IMG/VR virus record: IMGVR_UViG_3300024415_000064
Span: 1 to 20,264 of that record
Strand: one strand, 5' to 3'
DNA: 20,264 nucleotides
Source of the DNA: a virus
A program made the translations under genes and the position numbers. Each line of letters begins with the position of its first letter. The stretch's first letter is position 1. This document shows, piece by piece, positions 1 to 7,615 of the stretch. Under the pieces are notes generated by a model. That model searched no databases. It was not told the origin of the DNA and saw only the letters and a list, made by a program, of their open reading frames with translations.

Positions 1-3000
1 ACGCTTTAGAAGATGGTACTTTGTTTGATGACATAGCGTTAAAAGTAGATGCAAATGCAGTTGCAAACTTAGCTGCAGGAGATCCTACTGTATACATAGA
101 CTTTAGTGGTAGGCTTATACCAAACCAGGATGCTGTTGTAAACATTACAAACGGTAGTAAAGATTTTGGTAAAGCGGTTATTGTTAGAAAGACTCCTATT
201 AACAACATTAATGATCTTACAGCTAAGAGTAAAGAACAACTAGCTAAAGAACTAGGCTATAACTCTTTTACTGACATGAAGAAACAAGCTAAAGGCAAGC
301 TTGCAGACTTTATATTTAAATCAGCACAGGCTACAATTGTTAGATTAGAACCGTTTGTTGCTAACAGCACAGAACAAATTGAGTCTATGAATACTGTAGA
401 CCCTTATAACAACTTGTTAAACAACGTTCTTATTCTTTTAGAGACACAGCTAGCTCAAACAAAACAAAATATTAAAAACACAACGTTTGTTAAAAACAGA
501 CAGGCGCGACTAGCAAAACAAATTGCTGATATTAAAGCAGCTAAAGATGTGTTTGTATCTGTAGACTCTTTTTATGAAGAAGTAAAAGAAGCTAATGACT
601 TGTTAGATCTATTTTTAGCAAATGATAAACGTGAGTTAAAAGAACGTATAGAAGGATTTAATAAATATAGAATCTTACTTAACAGCTTTACTTTCTTAGA
701 TGAGTTACCTGGAGCACTTATTAAACAAATAGAAGCAGGGGAGCTAAAAGACGATAAGGATAATAGAAGTAAGATTAGTAAACTTAATGACTCTGTTGCA
801 CTGCTAAACAAACTACGTAATAAACTACAGGACGAGTACATACCAGTACTTGCTGAAAAGTTATATCCATTTGTAGAAGCGTCTGGTCCGGCTACTAAAG
901 AGTATGTAGACATACAACTAGATCACTTAAATAAACAAAGAGAAAAAATCAAAGCTAGCTCTAAAACCCAAAAAGAGAAAGCTAAGATGCTAGGGGTATT
1001 AAATAATAGAGTAGAAAAATTAAAATTACTTGTAGGTCAGGCACCACAGTCTGAAGAAGCTTTTGCAAGAGCATTGCGTTATAGTTTACAAGATGACTCT
1101 TATTTCTTTTACTTACTTACATCACCATCTACTTCTTCTGATCCTACACTTGCGGGTCTAATAAACATGAACCACCAGTTAAATGATCAGCAGAGAATGA
1201 GAATGCTTGCTGTACACAACAGACTACAGGATGCATATGACACATTAATAGAGGGTAAGACTATAGGTAACGACGTAAGTAAAATTTACGAATCTATTAT
1301 TGAATTAAAAAACAATAGAACAACTGGTAATAAAGATGTGTGGACCCTTGTTACTAAATATGATGATACATCTTTTGACAAGGCACAAGAGAAAGCAGAG
1401 TCAGAGCTTAAAGCAAGCTTGTTAGACTTACGTATTGCATATCTAGAAAAGATAGAACAAGACATTACCAAAGTAGAAAACAAACTAGCGCAGTACGATC
1501 AGTTAGAGAATAAAGAAGCAGTGTCTTTTGTTATAAACAGTTTAGAAAACAATCTAAAAAGACTGCAGACTATAAAAGTTAACGGTCCTACAGAAAAAGA
1601 ACTTGTAAGATTTGGTCTTAGAAGATCTGGATGGTTTAAAAATAACACTGTTGCAAAAAGCAGGGAAGAAATACAAGATGCTGCACGTAAAGCTGGAGGA
1701 GATGTTAAATCCTGGGCTCTTACACAAATGAATGCACAAGCAGCGTTAGAAAATGGCTTTATAAACCAAGAAGAGTTTGACGCTATTAATGCTGTAGAAA
1801 AAGCTAACAGTAAGTTCAAAGGTAAATCATCTGCATCTTACTTTGGGTATATGGTAACTAGACCTAACGAGTCTTACATAAATAAAAAATGGAATTCGTT
1901 ATATGATTCTAAAGATCAACCTAAAAACCAAGAAGGAGAAGCTCACCAAAAGTTTACTGAGATTTACAATGAGTCTTTAGCACTGGTATATAAAAAACAA
2001 AGTGTAAACATGGCATTGCCTTCTATACGTAAAGGAACATTAGATAGAGTTATTGAAAATGGAACATTAAGTGAAATTAAAGAAGCATACTCTAGACTGT
2101 TTACTGTAGATCAGGATGACTCAATTGCATATGGTATAGCAGCATTAGATAAACAATCAGAGCAGTATGCTCCTGTAATGTTTATGGAAGATATAAACTC
2201 TAATGATGTTTCTTTAGATGTAATGACATCTCTTAGTATGTTTGCTAACGGCGCTCTTACTTCTGAGAAAAACAACGAGCTTTTACAAATTGCATATTTA
2301 TTAAAAGACACATTTGCAAATAGACAAGTACAGGATCCAAAAAAATTAAACAAAACAGCGTTAGCTAAGTTTGGTAAAAAAGTATCTGACATACAAGAAG
2401 GAGAAAGCATTATAGAAAAAAGATTAGAAAAGTACATTGAAATGGTACTTTTAGGTAAGACTAAAAAAGTAGAAAAAGTAACTGTTGGTACTAAAGAAAT
2501 ACAAATAGACAAGATAGTTGATACATTACTAGGCTATACAGCTGTAACAACATTAGGTTTAGATTTCTTAAAAGGTACACGTAACTATTTGACTGCGTCT
2601 TTCCAACAACTTATTGAATCTGGGTCAAGTAGAGCTAACCCTACACTTATAAATGCATCACAGTTTGCAGACGGTCATAAAGAAATGATGACTCGTATAA
2701 AGGATTTGTATGATGACAAGTATAATAAACTAGGTAACAGATCTTTTATAGGACAGATGTTAATTAAGTTTGATGGCATACAAGGTAACTTTGAAGATCT
2801 AGTAGGTAAGCAGGTATCTGGTAGAACTGCTATGAGACAGTTTTTAAGTAGTGATACGTTATTAATTAACTATCATATTGGTGAGGTAGCTGCACAAGGA
2901 GGTGCTATGATTGCACATCTTAAAAATAAAGAAGTAACTCTAGACGGTAAAAAATACAACTTGTATAATGCTTTTTATGTAAACCCTAATACCGGATTAC

Positions 3001-3788
3001 TGGAACTAGTAGGAGGTACAGAAGCTGAGCAAGCAGAAGCACAAAAGCTTGTAACTAAAACAATAGCAGAGATAAGAGAAATGAATAGAAGACTGAATGG
3101 TAACTACAGACGTATGGATAAGACAGTGTTGTCTCAGACTACAGGAGGTAGAATGCTTGAGCTCTTTAGAAAATTCCTTGTACCTACATTGTTAAACAGA
3201 TATAGAACCCAGTTTGTTAATCACGAGACTAATCAAGTAGATGGTGGATTCCATAGATGGTTTATCAGTAATATGATGGACACATGGAGAACTAGTACAG
3301 AATCAAAAATTTTAGACAGACTAAAAGATGCGTATAAAAGATCTACTGTAACAGCTCAAGATAAAGAAAAAGCGTTTAGAGCTTTGTATGAAATGGGAAC
3401 ATTGGTAATTCTTTCTACTTTAGTAGGTATCTTATCCCAAATGGTAGAGGACGATGATGATGAAATACCAACAAGTGCTTATTATTTATTATATCTAATG
3501 ACTACGTTAAAAGGAGAGATTAATGCATTTGCACCTACACCTGGAGCAGTGTCTGATTTACTTAGAATATTAAGATCTCCTACAGCAATGACGAACTCTA
3601 TACTGCGTGTTGAAAAACTTCTTGCACAGTTAACAGATCCGTTTGCTGAGTATAAAAGAGACAGTGGTGTATGGAAAAAAGGAGAGAGTAAACTTAAAGT
3701 AAGAGTATTACAAACTTTAGGTTATAGTGGAGGAGTACAATTTGATCCTGAAACTGCTTGGAGAAACTTTACTAAGTTGACTAACTAA
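1..3788 (+). CDS. C-terminal part of a giant phage protein, probably virion/cargo (5' end outside window)
   Basis: The frame is open from the first complete codon at nt 3, with no stop before TAA at 3786-3788, so the gene starts upstream of the window and about 1,260 codons are visible. I see no enzyme motif. The middle (roughly nt 1390-1570) is rich in Leu/Glu/Lys heptads and likely forms coiled coil. Near the C-terminus (about nt 3391-3441) lies a single hydrophobic stretch, immediately followed by a run of acidic residues (EDDDDE) and then further hydrophobic helices. Giant proteins on the strand opposite the replication genes are typical of crAss-like and N4-like podoviruses, where they are packaged in the virion and injected with the DNA; that role is inferred from size and position. 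It could also be another structural or transcription-related polyprotein. It converges with the minus-strand operon and shares a bidirectional terminator with it. Confidence 0.85.
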   Translation, partial: ALEDGTLFDDIALKVDANAVANLAAGDPTVYIDFSGRLIPNQDAVVNITNGSKDFGKAVIVRKTPINNINDLTAKSKEQLAKELGYNSFTDMKKQAKGKLADFIFKSAQATIVRLEPFVANSTEQIESMNTVDPYNNLLNNVLILLETQLAQTKQNIKNTTFVKNRQARLAKQIADIKAAKDVFVSVDSFYEEVKEANDLLDLFLANDKRELKERIEGFNKYRILLNSFTFLDELPGALIKQIEAGELKDDKDNRSKISKLNDSVALLNKLRNKLQDEYIPVLAEKLYPFVEASGPATKEYVDIQLDHLNKQREKIKASSKTQKEKAKMLGVLNNRVEKLKLLVGQAPQSEEAFARALRYSLQDDSYFFYLLTSPSTSSDPTLAGLINMNHQLNDQQRMRMLAVHNRLQDAYDTLIEGKTIGNDVSKIYESIIELKNNRTTGNKDVWTLVTKYDDTSFDKAQEKAESELKASLLDLRIAYLEKIEQDITKVENKLAQYDQLENKEAVSFVINSLENNLKRLQTIKVNGPTEKELVRFGLRRSGWFKNNTVAKSREEIQDAARKAGGDVKSWALTQMNAQAALENGFINQEEFDAINAVEKANSKFKGKSSASYFGYMVTRPNESYINKKWNSLYDSKDQPKNQEGEAHQKFTEIYNESLALVYKKQSVNMALPSIRKGTLDRVIENGTLSEIKEAYSRLFTVDQDDSIAYGIAALDKQSEQYAPVMFMEDINSNDVSLDVMTSLSMFANGALTSEKNNELLQIAYLLKDTFANRQVQDPKKLNKTALAKFGKKVSDIQEGESIIEKRLEKYIEMVLLGKTKKVEKVTVGTKEIQIDKIVDTLLGYTAVTTLGLDFLKGTRNYLTASFQQLIESGSSRANPTLINASQFADGHKEMMTRIKDLYDDKYNKLGNRSFIGQMLIKFDGIQGNFEDLVGKQVSGRTAMRQFLSSDTLLINYHIGEVAAQGGAMIAHLKNKEVTLDGKKYNLYNAFYVNPNTGLLELVGGTEAEQAEAQKLVTKTIAEIREMNRRLNGNYRRMDKTVLSQTTGGRMLELFRKFLVPTLLNRYRTQFVNHETNQVDGGFHRWFISNMMDTWRTSTESKILDRLKDAYKRSTVTAQDKEKAFRALYEMGTLVILSTLVGILSQMVEDDDDEIPTSAYYLLYLMTTLKGEINAFAPTPGAVSDLLRILRSPTAMTNSILRVEKLLAQLTDPFAEYKRDSGVWKKGESKLKVRVLQTLGYSGGVQFDPETAWRNFTKLTN

Positions 3789-3797
3789 GAAAGAAAA

Positions 3798-3820
3798 AAG
3801 CCCCGCATATAGCGAGGCTT
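3798..3820. terminator. Bidirectional intrinsic terminator between convergent genes
   Basis: Perfect arms of 5 bp (AAGCC/GGCTT) and 3 bp (CGC/GCG), separated by one C/A mismatch, enclose a 5-nt loop. On the minus strand the hairpin is followed by an uninterrupted T6 tract, and on the plus strand by ATCTTT. It sits 9 nt after the stop of the giant plus-strand gene and 4 nt past the stop of the Lrp-like gene, exactly where two convergent transcripts should end. The minus-strand direction is the stronger of the two. Confidence 0.85.
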
Positions 3821-3824
3821 ATCT

Positions 3825-4331
3825 TTATAAGGAAACTTTTATTCTACGTGCTGTAAAATGTTCTTTCCTCGGTATTACAGTTTGGGCGTTGAAGCCATGT
3901 GCAATATATTTAGAAGTCAGTTTACTCATATAAGTAGTATAACTTTCTTCGTTTTTAAAATTGAGAGTTGCTAAGACAGTTGTATGATTAGGAACTGTTG
4001 CTAGAAGACCAAAGGCATTCTGTTGTGTGTCAGCTTCTACTAAATTAGTACATCTGTCCTCTTCCGTTAGTTCTTTTATAAGATCCTCTAGCTTATCATC
4101 TTTGATTAAGATTATAGCATAGAAGGAGTATAAAATTCCCCATTTCTTGAAAGAAGGCATATTGTTATCTTTAATATATCCTTCCTTTCTCAGCTTTCGC
4201 ACTCTCATAAGAGTAGGACCTTCACTAAGACCCACTTCTTTTGATATTGCTGCATTAGTAATACTTGCATTTTTTGAGATGAGATTTACAATCTTTGCAT
4301 CGATCTCATCTACTCTAGTTTTAATTGGCAT
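3825..4331 (-). CDS. Lrp/AsnC-family transcriptional regulator
   Basis: A 168-aa protein of typical Lrp/AsnC length and layout. Residues about 8-52 form the N-terminal winged helix-turn-helix, with the characteristic DEIDAKIVNLISKNA start and an HTH around residues 25-47 (NAAISKEVGLSEGPTLMRVR). The remainder, from about residue 65, has the alternating beta/alpha pattern of the RAM ligand-binding and oligomerisation domain. Family members bind DNA as dimers up to octamers and often sense amino acids. It is the promoter-distal gene of the minus-strand block, 25 nt after the UDG fusion stop and directly before the convergent terminator. Such regulators are unusual phage cargo; it might control phage late genes or the host's amino-acid regulons, but nothing in the sequence decides which. 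No Shine-Dalgarno; the leader is A/T-rich. Confidence 0.85.
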   Translation of the reverse strand: MPIKTRVDEIDAKIVNLISKNASITNAAISKEVGLSEGPTLMRVRKLRKEGYIKDNNMPSFKKWGILYSFYAIILIKDDKLEDLIKELTEEDRCTNLVEADTQQNAFGLLATVPNHTTVLATLNFKNEESYTTYMSKLTSKYIAHGFNAQTVIPRKEHFTARRIKVSL

Positions 4332-4356
4332 TGAACTATATTTAATTAAACAATCC

Positions 4357-5460
4357 CTACCATACTATTTCCTGAGTACTAAATTTTTCTAGAAACTCGT
4401 TACATTGGGTAAAAGGCTTAGATCCAAAAAATCCTGCCTTGCCTCCTGCGTACACTTCTGCTGCAGGATGTGGGGCTTTTATAACCTTAATGTAGTCACT
4501 TTCCTGCGTAGGCGCAAGTTTTTGTGACTCTTTACCCCATAGTATAAATACAATAGGTTTCTTTGATGCTATTTTAGAAACTATTAGTTTGTTTATAACA
4601 TCAAGAGTAAACTTTCCCCATCCTAAATTAGAATGTGAGTTAGCTTGCCCTTTATTAACTGTTAAAGTTTTGTTTAACAGCAGTACTCCTTGCTCAGACC
4701 ACCTAGTCAGTGTTGGACTATGAGCGCTCTTAAAAGCAAAGTTACCGGAGTAATAATCATCTTGGACTTCTTTTAATATGTTCCGTAGGCTAGGAGGTAC
4801 CTTAGTCTGACCTTCTCGTATAGAGAAAGCCAAACCGTGAGCACTTCCATCATGGTACGGATCTTGTCCTATTATTACAACATTTGTATCCAGAAAGCTG
4901 CAGTGTCTAAACGCATTAAACACCTCTTCTTTAACTGGAAAAACACAATTTTTTGATCTTAAAGCTGTTACAGATTGACCTATACTTTTCATATAGTCTT
5001 TATCAAATAGATCTCTAATTTCGCTATACCATTCGTACCCTAAGTATTCATATAACTTCTGGTTAGAAGGGTTTTTGTATTCTACTTTCCAATATTTAAT
5101 TGGTATGTAAACCTTAGAGGTATAGCTGGCATTTTTATATACCATTCTACCTGATCTTATTTTAGCTTCTTGGGTCGTAATGCGGTATATTGCATTACTA
5201 GTTTCGTATTCTATTTCGTTTGCAAAATCTAATATTCTTGCGTGTACACTCCAGGCTTTAGTTTTTCTATAAATATCAGATTCTTTTTCGTGCTTTTTGT
5301 ACACAACTGTTTCAGGAGTGGCTTGTACTAAAAATCCTAAATCTCTTATTCTATTCTCATTGCCTTGGTGTAGTTTTATACTGTAAGGACTTGTCTTATT
5401 TATAAGGAGTTTGTTATTATAATTGTCTACTATTTCTAGTACGTCAGATTGCTGTATCAT
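4357..5460 (-). CDS. ung: Uracil-DNA glycosylase with an extra N-terminal domain
   Basis: Residues about 140-365 match family 1 uracil-DNA glycosylase, which removes uracil from DNA to start base excision repair. The water-activating loop GQDPYH is at 198-203 (catalytic Asp200), PPSL at 222-225, the uracil-contacting Asn in LLLNKTLT near 263, SHSNLGW at 275-281, and the His loop is APHPAAEV with His331. The usual HPSP is here HPAA, and the DNA-intercalating loop before GFFG is longer than in E. coli Ung. Residues 1-135 are additional: a basic, Tyr/Lys-rich, beta-strand-like region I do not recognise. E. coli Ung is about 229 aa, so the extra domain accounts for the 367-aa length. The gene overlaps the upstream DnaA-domain gene by 17 nt and ends in TAG. 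UDGs are known in crAss-like phages. The catalytic residues look intact, so activity is likely. Confidence 0.92.
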   Translation of the reverse strand: MIQQSDVLEIVDNYNNKLLINKTSPYSIKLHQGNENRIRDLGFLVQATPETVVYKKHEKESDIYRKTKAWSVHARILDFANEIEYETSNAIYRITTQEAKIRSGRMVYKNASYTSKVYIPIKYWKVEYKNPSNQKLYEYLGYEWYSEIRDLFDKDYMKSIGQSVTALRSKNCVFPVKEEVFNAFRHCSFLDTNVVIIGQDPYHDGSAHGLAFSIREGQTKVPPSLRNILKEVQDDYYSGNFAFKSAHSPTLTRWSEQGVLLLNKTLTVNKGQANSHSNLGWGKFTLDVINKLIVSKIASKKPIVFILWGKESQKLAPTQESDYIKVIKAPHPAAEVYAGGKAGFFGSKPFTQCNEFLEKFSTQEIVW

Positions 5461-5929
5461 ATTCTACTGTTTTATCTTTTGCTAATTCTGTTCTTAATTC
5501 TTGTATTTCTATCATAAGAAGATCAACACGGTCATATACATTTTTATAATCAGTTGGATCAAATAACCGATTCTTTTCTAAATGTAATTTATCATCTAAA
5601 ATTTTGTCTATTATTGTTCTTACACGAGAATGCATTCTATCGAATAATAGTCTTGCTTCTTCAAACTGAGCTAAAGTCCAAGGTACTGTTTTATTTGCGT
5701 GTATGACTGTGGCGTGATCTTTACTTAGGTATGCTCCTATGGATGCTAAACTTTGGTTTGTATATGCTACTGCTAACATAAAAAAGATGCCTCTGTGTAG
5801 TACGTATTCTCTTTTTCTAGATACGACACGTATGTCTAATCTACCTGTTTCTACTACTATCTGTTCTATTGCATCTAAACTTATTAAACCTCGTTCTGCT
5901 CTAAGTGGTCTTATCTTTACTTCTTCCAT
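5444..5929 (-). CDS. Stand-alone DnaA domain IV-like DNA-binding protein
   Basis: A 161-aa protein whose residues about 18-85 match the C-terminal DNA-binding domain (domain IV) of the replication initiator DnaA: an initial helix (LDAIEQIVVETGR), a basic SRKREYVLHR segment, a long helix, and the signature DHATVIHA at 71-78, which equals the DnaA D-H/R-T-T-V-L-H-A box-recognition motif. The AAA+ ATPase domain III and the DnaB-loading domains I/II are absent. Residues 86-161 are helical and charged, with a likely coiled coil near 130-152, so it may dimerise. Binding DnaA-box-like DNA is expected from the family. Whether it acts in phage origin recognition, competes with host DnaA, or acts as a regulator is inference. 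It overlaps the UDG gene downstream (17 nt) and a 49-aa ORF upstream (29 nt). Confidence 0.82.
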   Translation of the reverse strand: MEEVKIRPLRAERGLISLDAIEQIVVETGRLDIRVVSRKREYVLHRGIFFMLAVAYTNQSLASIGAYLSKDHATVIHANKTVPWTLAQFEEARLLFDRMHSRVRTIIDKILDDKLHLEKNRLFDPTDYKNVYDRVDLLMIEIQELRTELAKDKTVEYDTAI

Positions 5930-6050
5930 TACTGTTTTTTATTAGTGCGTCTAATTTTTGCTGTAATTTTTGAATTTTGTGCTTAGTGTCAAAATTTTTC
6001 ACTTGTTTCAAAAAAGCAATTTGTTTCATTACTGTTTTAATCTTTTCCAT
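5901..6050 (-). CDS. Small basic hypothetical protein (49 aa)
   Basis: A short Lys-rich ORF beginning at ATG 6050 (MEKIKTVMKQ...). A start further upstream at 6089 is possible but would overlap the preceding gene by 53 nt rather than 14. The protein is predicted helical with regularly spaced hydrophobic residues (IAFLKQVKNF, IQKLQQKLDALI), compatible with a short coiled coil. It overlaps the genes on both sides and stops with TAG. Nothing identifies a function. Its only support is continuity of the tightly packed gene chain and the lack of another gene in the 5930-6036 interval. Confidence 0.5.
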   Translation of the reverse strand: MEKIKTVMKQIAFLKQVKNFDTKHKIQKLQQKLDALIKNSNGRSKDKTT

Positions 6051-6399
6051 GGTGGTTTTCAGGCTTACGATTTCTATTATACTGCTCAATATACCATTGC
6101 TGGTCTGTTACATCTTGTTCTAACTCACGCTGTAAGTTAGCAAGTGCTCTCCAGGCAACTTTTGCTGAGTGTCTAATACCATCGTCATCTATTGTGCCTG
6201 CATCTATAAGATGTCTAGCTAATGCATCAAGATCATCTGCAGACTTAGATTTGTCCCAATGTAAAGGTTTGTCTGGATGATGTTGTAAGTTTCCTTGTAA
6301 CGAAACTTTTGATATACATTTAATAGCATCAGGAAAGTATTTTAACACACCTGTAAATACTGGAGTTTCTTTTCTGTCTTCTGCTTTACTTTTTGTCAT
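6037..6399 (-). CDS. dATP/dGTP diphosphohydrolase N-terminal-like protein (DUF5664 type)
   Basis: With the start at ATG 6399 the protein is 120 aa. That start is preferred over 6450 because it reduces the overlap with the upstream gene from 65 to 14 nt and keeps the conserved part. Residues about 15-95 resemble the phage DUF5664 / dATP-dGTP diphosphohydrolase N-terminal family: an opening Gly-x-Leu-Lys-Tyr-x-Pro segment, then HWDKSKSADDLDALARHLID, an acidic GTIDDDGIRHSAKVAWRALA and a closing helix. Family members, including MazZ of phages with 2-aminoadenine DNA, are all-alpha NTP pyrophosphohydrolases that clean or reshape the purine dNTP pool; the conserved acidic and His residues presumably bind metal. 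The family is also common in phages with normal DNA. No PurZ or DatZ gene is seen here, so base modification cannot be claimed. Confidence 0.62.
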   Translation of the reverse strand: MTKSKAEDRKETPVFTGVLKYFPDAIKCISKVSLQGNLQHHPDKPLHWDKSKSADDLDALARHLIDAGTIDDDGIRHSAKVAWRALANLQRELEQDVTDQQWYIEQYNRNRKPENHHGKD

Positions 6400-6637
6400 G
6401 TGTTTTTTTCTTTTTTTCAAATGGGTTATACCGTTTAATAGGTTCTTCATTGCCTATGTTAAACTTTTCTAACACTTCTTCTTCACGACCTTTGCTACAA
6501 TAAATAATACAGCCGTCCTTATAAAAAGGACCAACTGTATCTTTATTTTTACGTCTTTGAGCTTCTAGCGCTTTTGCTTTAGCTAATGCGTCGTGTGCTT
6601 CTTTTTTACCTTTGAGTTTTTCTGTTCTTTTAATCAT
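6386..6637 (-). CDS. Small lysine-rich hypothetical protein (83 aa)
   Basis: A very basic 83-aa protein. Residues 1-35 are a Lys/Ala/Arg helix (EAHDALAKAKALEAQRRKNK), followed by a small beta-like core (GPFYKDGCIIYCSKGREEEV) with two cysteines, and a poly-lysine C-terminal tail. The charge suggests nucleic-acid binding, but no family is recognised. Its start overlaps the last 8 nt of the upstream nuclease gene and its end overlaps the next gene by 14 nt, so it is probably translationally coupled to both. The continuous overlap chain is the main reason for calling it real. Confidence 0.68.
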   Translation of the reverse strand: MIKRTEKLKGKKEAHDALAKAKALEAQRRKNKDTVGPFYKDGCIIYCSKGREEEVLEKFNIGNEEPIKRYNPFEKKKKTHDKK

Positions 6638-7547
6638 TGATTGAATTGAATATAGTTACACCTTTGTTTTCGTAGACCTCACGTGGTTCTATCCACTGTT
6701 GAGTATCTTGGTGATACTTTATTCTATTCAGAAGAGCTTGGTATTTTTGCCTGCCTTCATCAATTAATTTCTCACCGATTTCGAAGACGCGTACTTGATT
6801 ATAACCGGTTGTCTCTATAGCTATAATAAAACACTTCTGCACAGGCTTTCCTATCCACTCTAAGGCATCTTTATAAAACGCCAGCTGTCTATCATAATGA
6901 TAGTAGTCAAACGAGTCTCTAAAGAAAGAAAGTGCTTTTGATGTTGTTTTTAAATCTATAAGAGCATTGGAAGTGTATCTATCTATTTTAGATTTATACG
7001 CTTCATCTGGTCCCCAATATACATCCTCTTCGTTAACGCCGGGTGTTTCAAACAACAGCTCTTTAACTAACGCATGATTGTTTACAGACTCTTTTATGTT
7101 AGATAGCATTCCTGCCATCTTTTGGTCTATACAAATCTTGCCGTCCGCTCTATGTAAGAAGTCATAATAGTCCTTACCTTGATCGATGATTTTTTTGATT
7201 AATGTTTCTGGTTTCCAGGATTGTCCATACCCAAACTCTTTAGCAGAACCAAATATAAATTCATGGTGTGAGTTTATGTCCGTATCTAGTTCTCCTCTTG
7301 TAATTTGATATACTTTATCAATGATTCTTACAATAGTATCACTAGGTCTGTCAACATCTGAGACCATAAAAGTTTCAGGCTCTAAAAAATATTGGTGTAT
7401 AGTTGTGCCCGCATATAAAGAAGGTGTGCTATCTTGCTTAAGATTTCCGTCAATGTAGTCTTTAAACTTTCTTGGCGATCCTCCCTGTATCGGGTTTATG
7501 TAACTCAGAGACGAGTTACTAATTTTGTTACTTTGATAATAATCCAT
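6630..7547 (-). CDS. PD-(D/E)XK nuclease, RecE/exonuclease VIII-like
   Basis: A 305-aa protein with the motif order of the phage PDDEXK_12 / RecE-like exonuclease family. The opening SNSSLSYI segment precedes a Gly-x-x-x-His motif at G47-H51. The catalytic strand pair SKIDRY (Asp189) and LIDLKT (Asp198-x-Lys200) gives the D...DxK core, and YDRQLAFY at 218-225 supplies the conserved Gln221 helix. Such enzymes resect double-stranded ends to give single strands for annealing or recombination. Together with the Sak4-like ATPase elsewhere in this operon it could form a two-component recombination system; that pairing is inference. It is preceded by a 66-nt leader carrying regularly spaced ACAG repeats, and overlaps the next gene by 8 nt. 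Confidence 0.8.
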   Translation of the reverse strand: MDYYQSNKISNSSLSYINPIQGGSPRKFKDYIDGNLKQDSTPSLYAGTTIHQYFLEPETFMVSDVDRPSDTIVRIIDKVYQITRGELDTDINSHHEFIFGSAKEFGYGQSWKPETLIKKIIDQGKDYYDFLHRADGKICIDQKMAGMLSNIKESVNNHALVKELLFETPGVNEEDVYWGPDEAYKSKIDRYTSNALIDLKTTSKALSFFRDSFDYYHYDRQLAFYKDALEWIGKPVQKCFIIAIETTGYNQVRVFEIGEKLIDEGRQKYQALLNRIKYHQDTQQWIEPREVYENKGVTIFNSIND

Positions 7548-7555
7548 ATAAAATT

Positions 7556-7591
7556 CTGTTTAAACTGTACTTACTGTAATTTCTGTATGCA
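7556..7591. repeat. Four ACAG (CTGT) units at exact 9-nt spacing in an intergenic leader
   Basis: On the plus strand CTGT begins at 7556, 7565, 7574 and 7583, a perfect 9-nt period; on the minus strand this reads ACAG-N5 four times, three of them TACAG. The array occupies most of the non-coding gap between the small hairpin at 7598-7615 and the start of the nuclease gene at 7547. The position suits an operator, iteron-like protein-binding array or leader-RNA element. The units are short and the DNA is AT-rich, so function is unproven. Confidence 0.5.
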
Positions 7592-7597
7592 ATATAA

Positions 7598-7615
7598 AAG
7601 ATTCTTCTGAATCTT
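7598..7615 (-). terminator. Small hairpin, possible weak terminator after the 41-aa gene
   Basis: A perfect 7-bp stem (AAGATTC/GAATCTT) closes a 4-nt loop. On the minus strand it is followed by TTATATT, a short U-rich tail. The stop codon of the 41-aa Cys4 gene (7614-7616) lies partly in the stem. It is AT-rich and weaker than the other terminators in the window, so partial termination or 3'-end protection is possible. Confidence 0.5.

Noticed and set aside
572-2512. Several minus-strand ORFs opposite the giant gene
   Set aside because: They are Ser/Leu/Phe-rich antisense shadows of a clearly coding plus-strand frame with no motif or gene order support.
21-3788. Start of the giant gene at TTG 21
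   Set aside because: The frame is open to the window edge with coding-like sequence before it; the true start lies upstream.
7588-7613. Bacteroidota sigma-factor -7 element (TAnnTTTG) in the gap before the nuclease gene
   Set aside because: TATATTG there is one base short of the consensus and no TTTG is found at a proper upstream spacing; the similar near-match in the 15328-15404 gap fails for the same reason.
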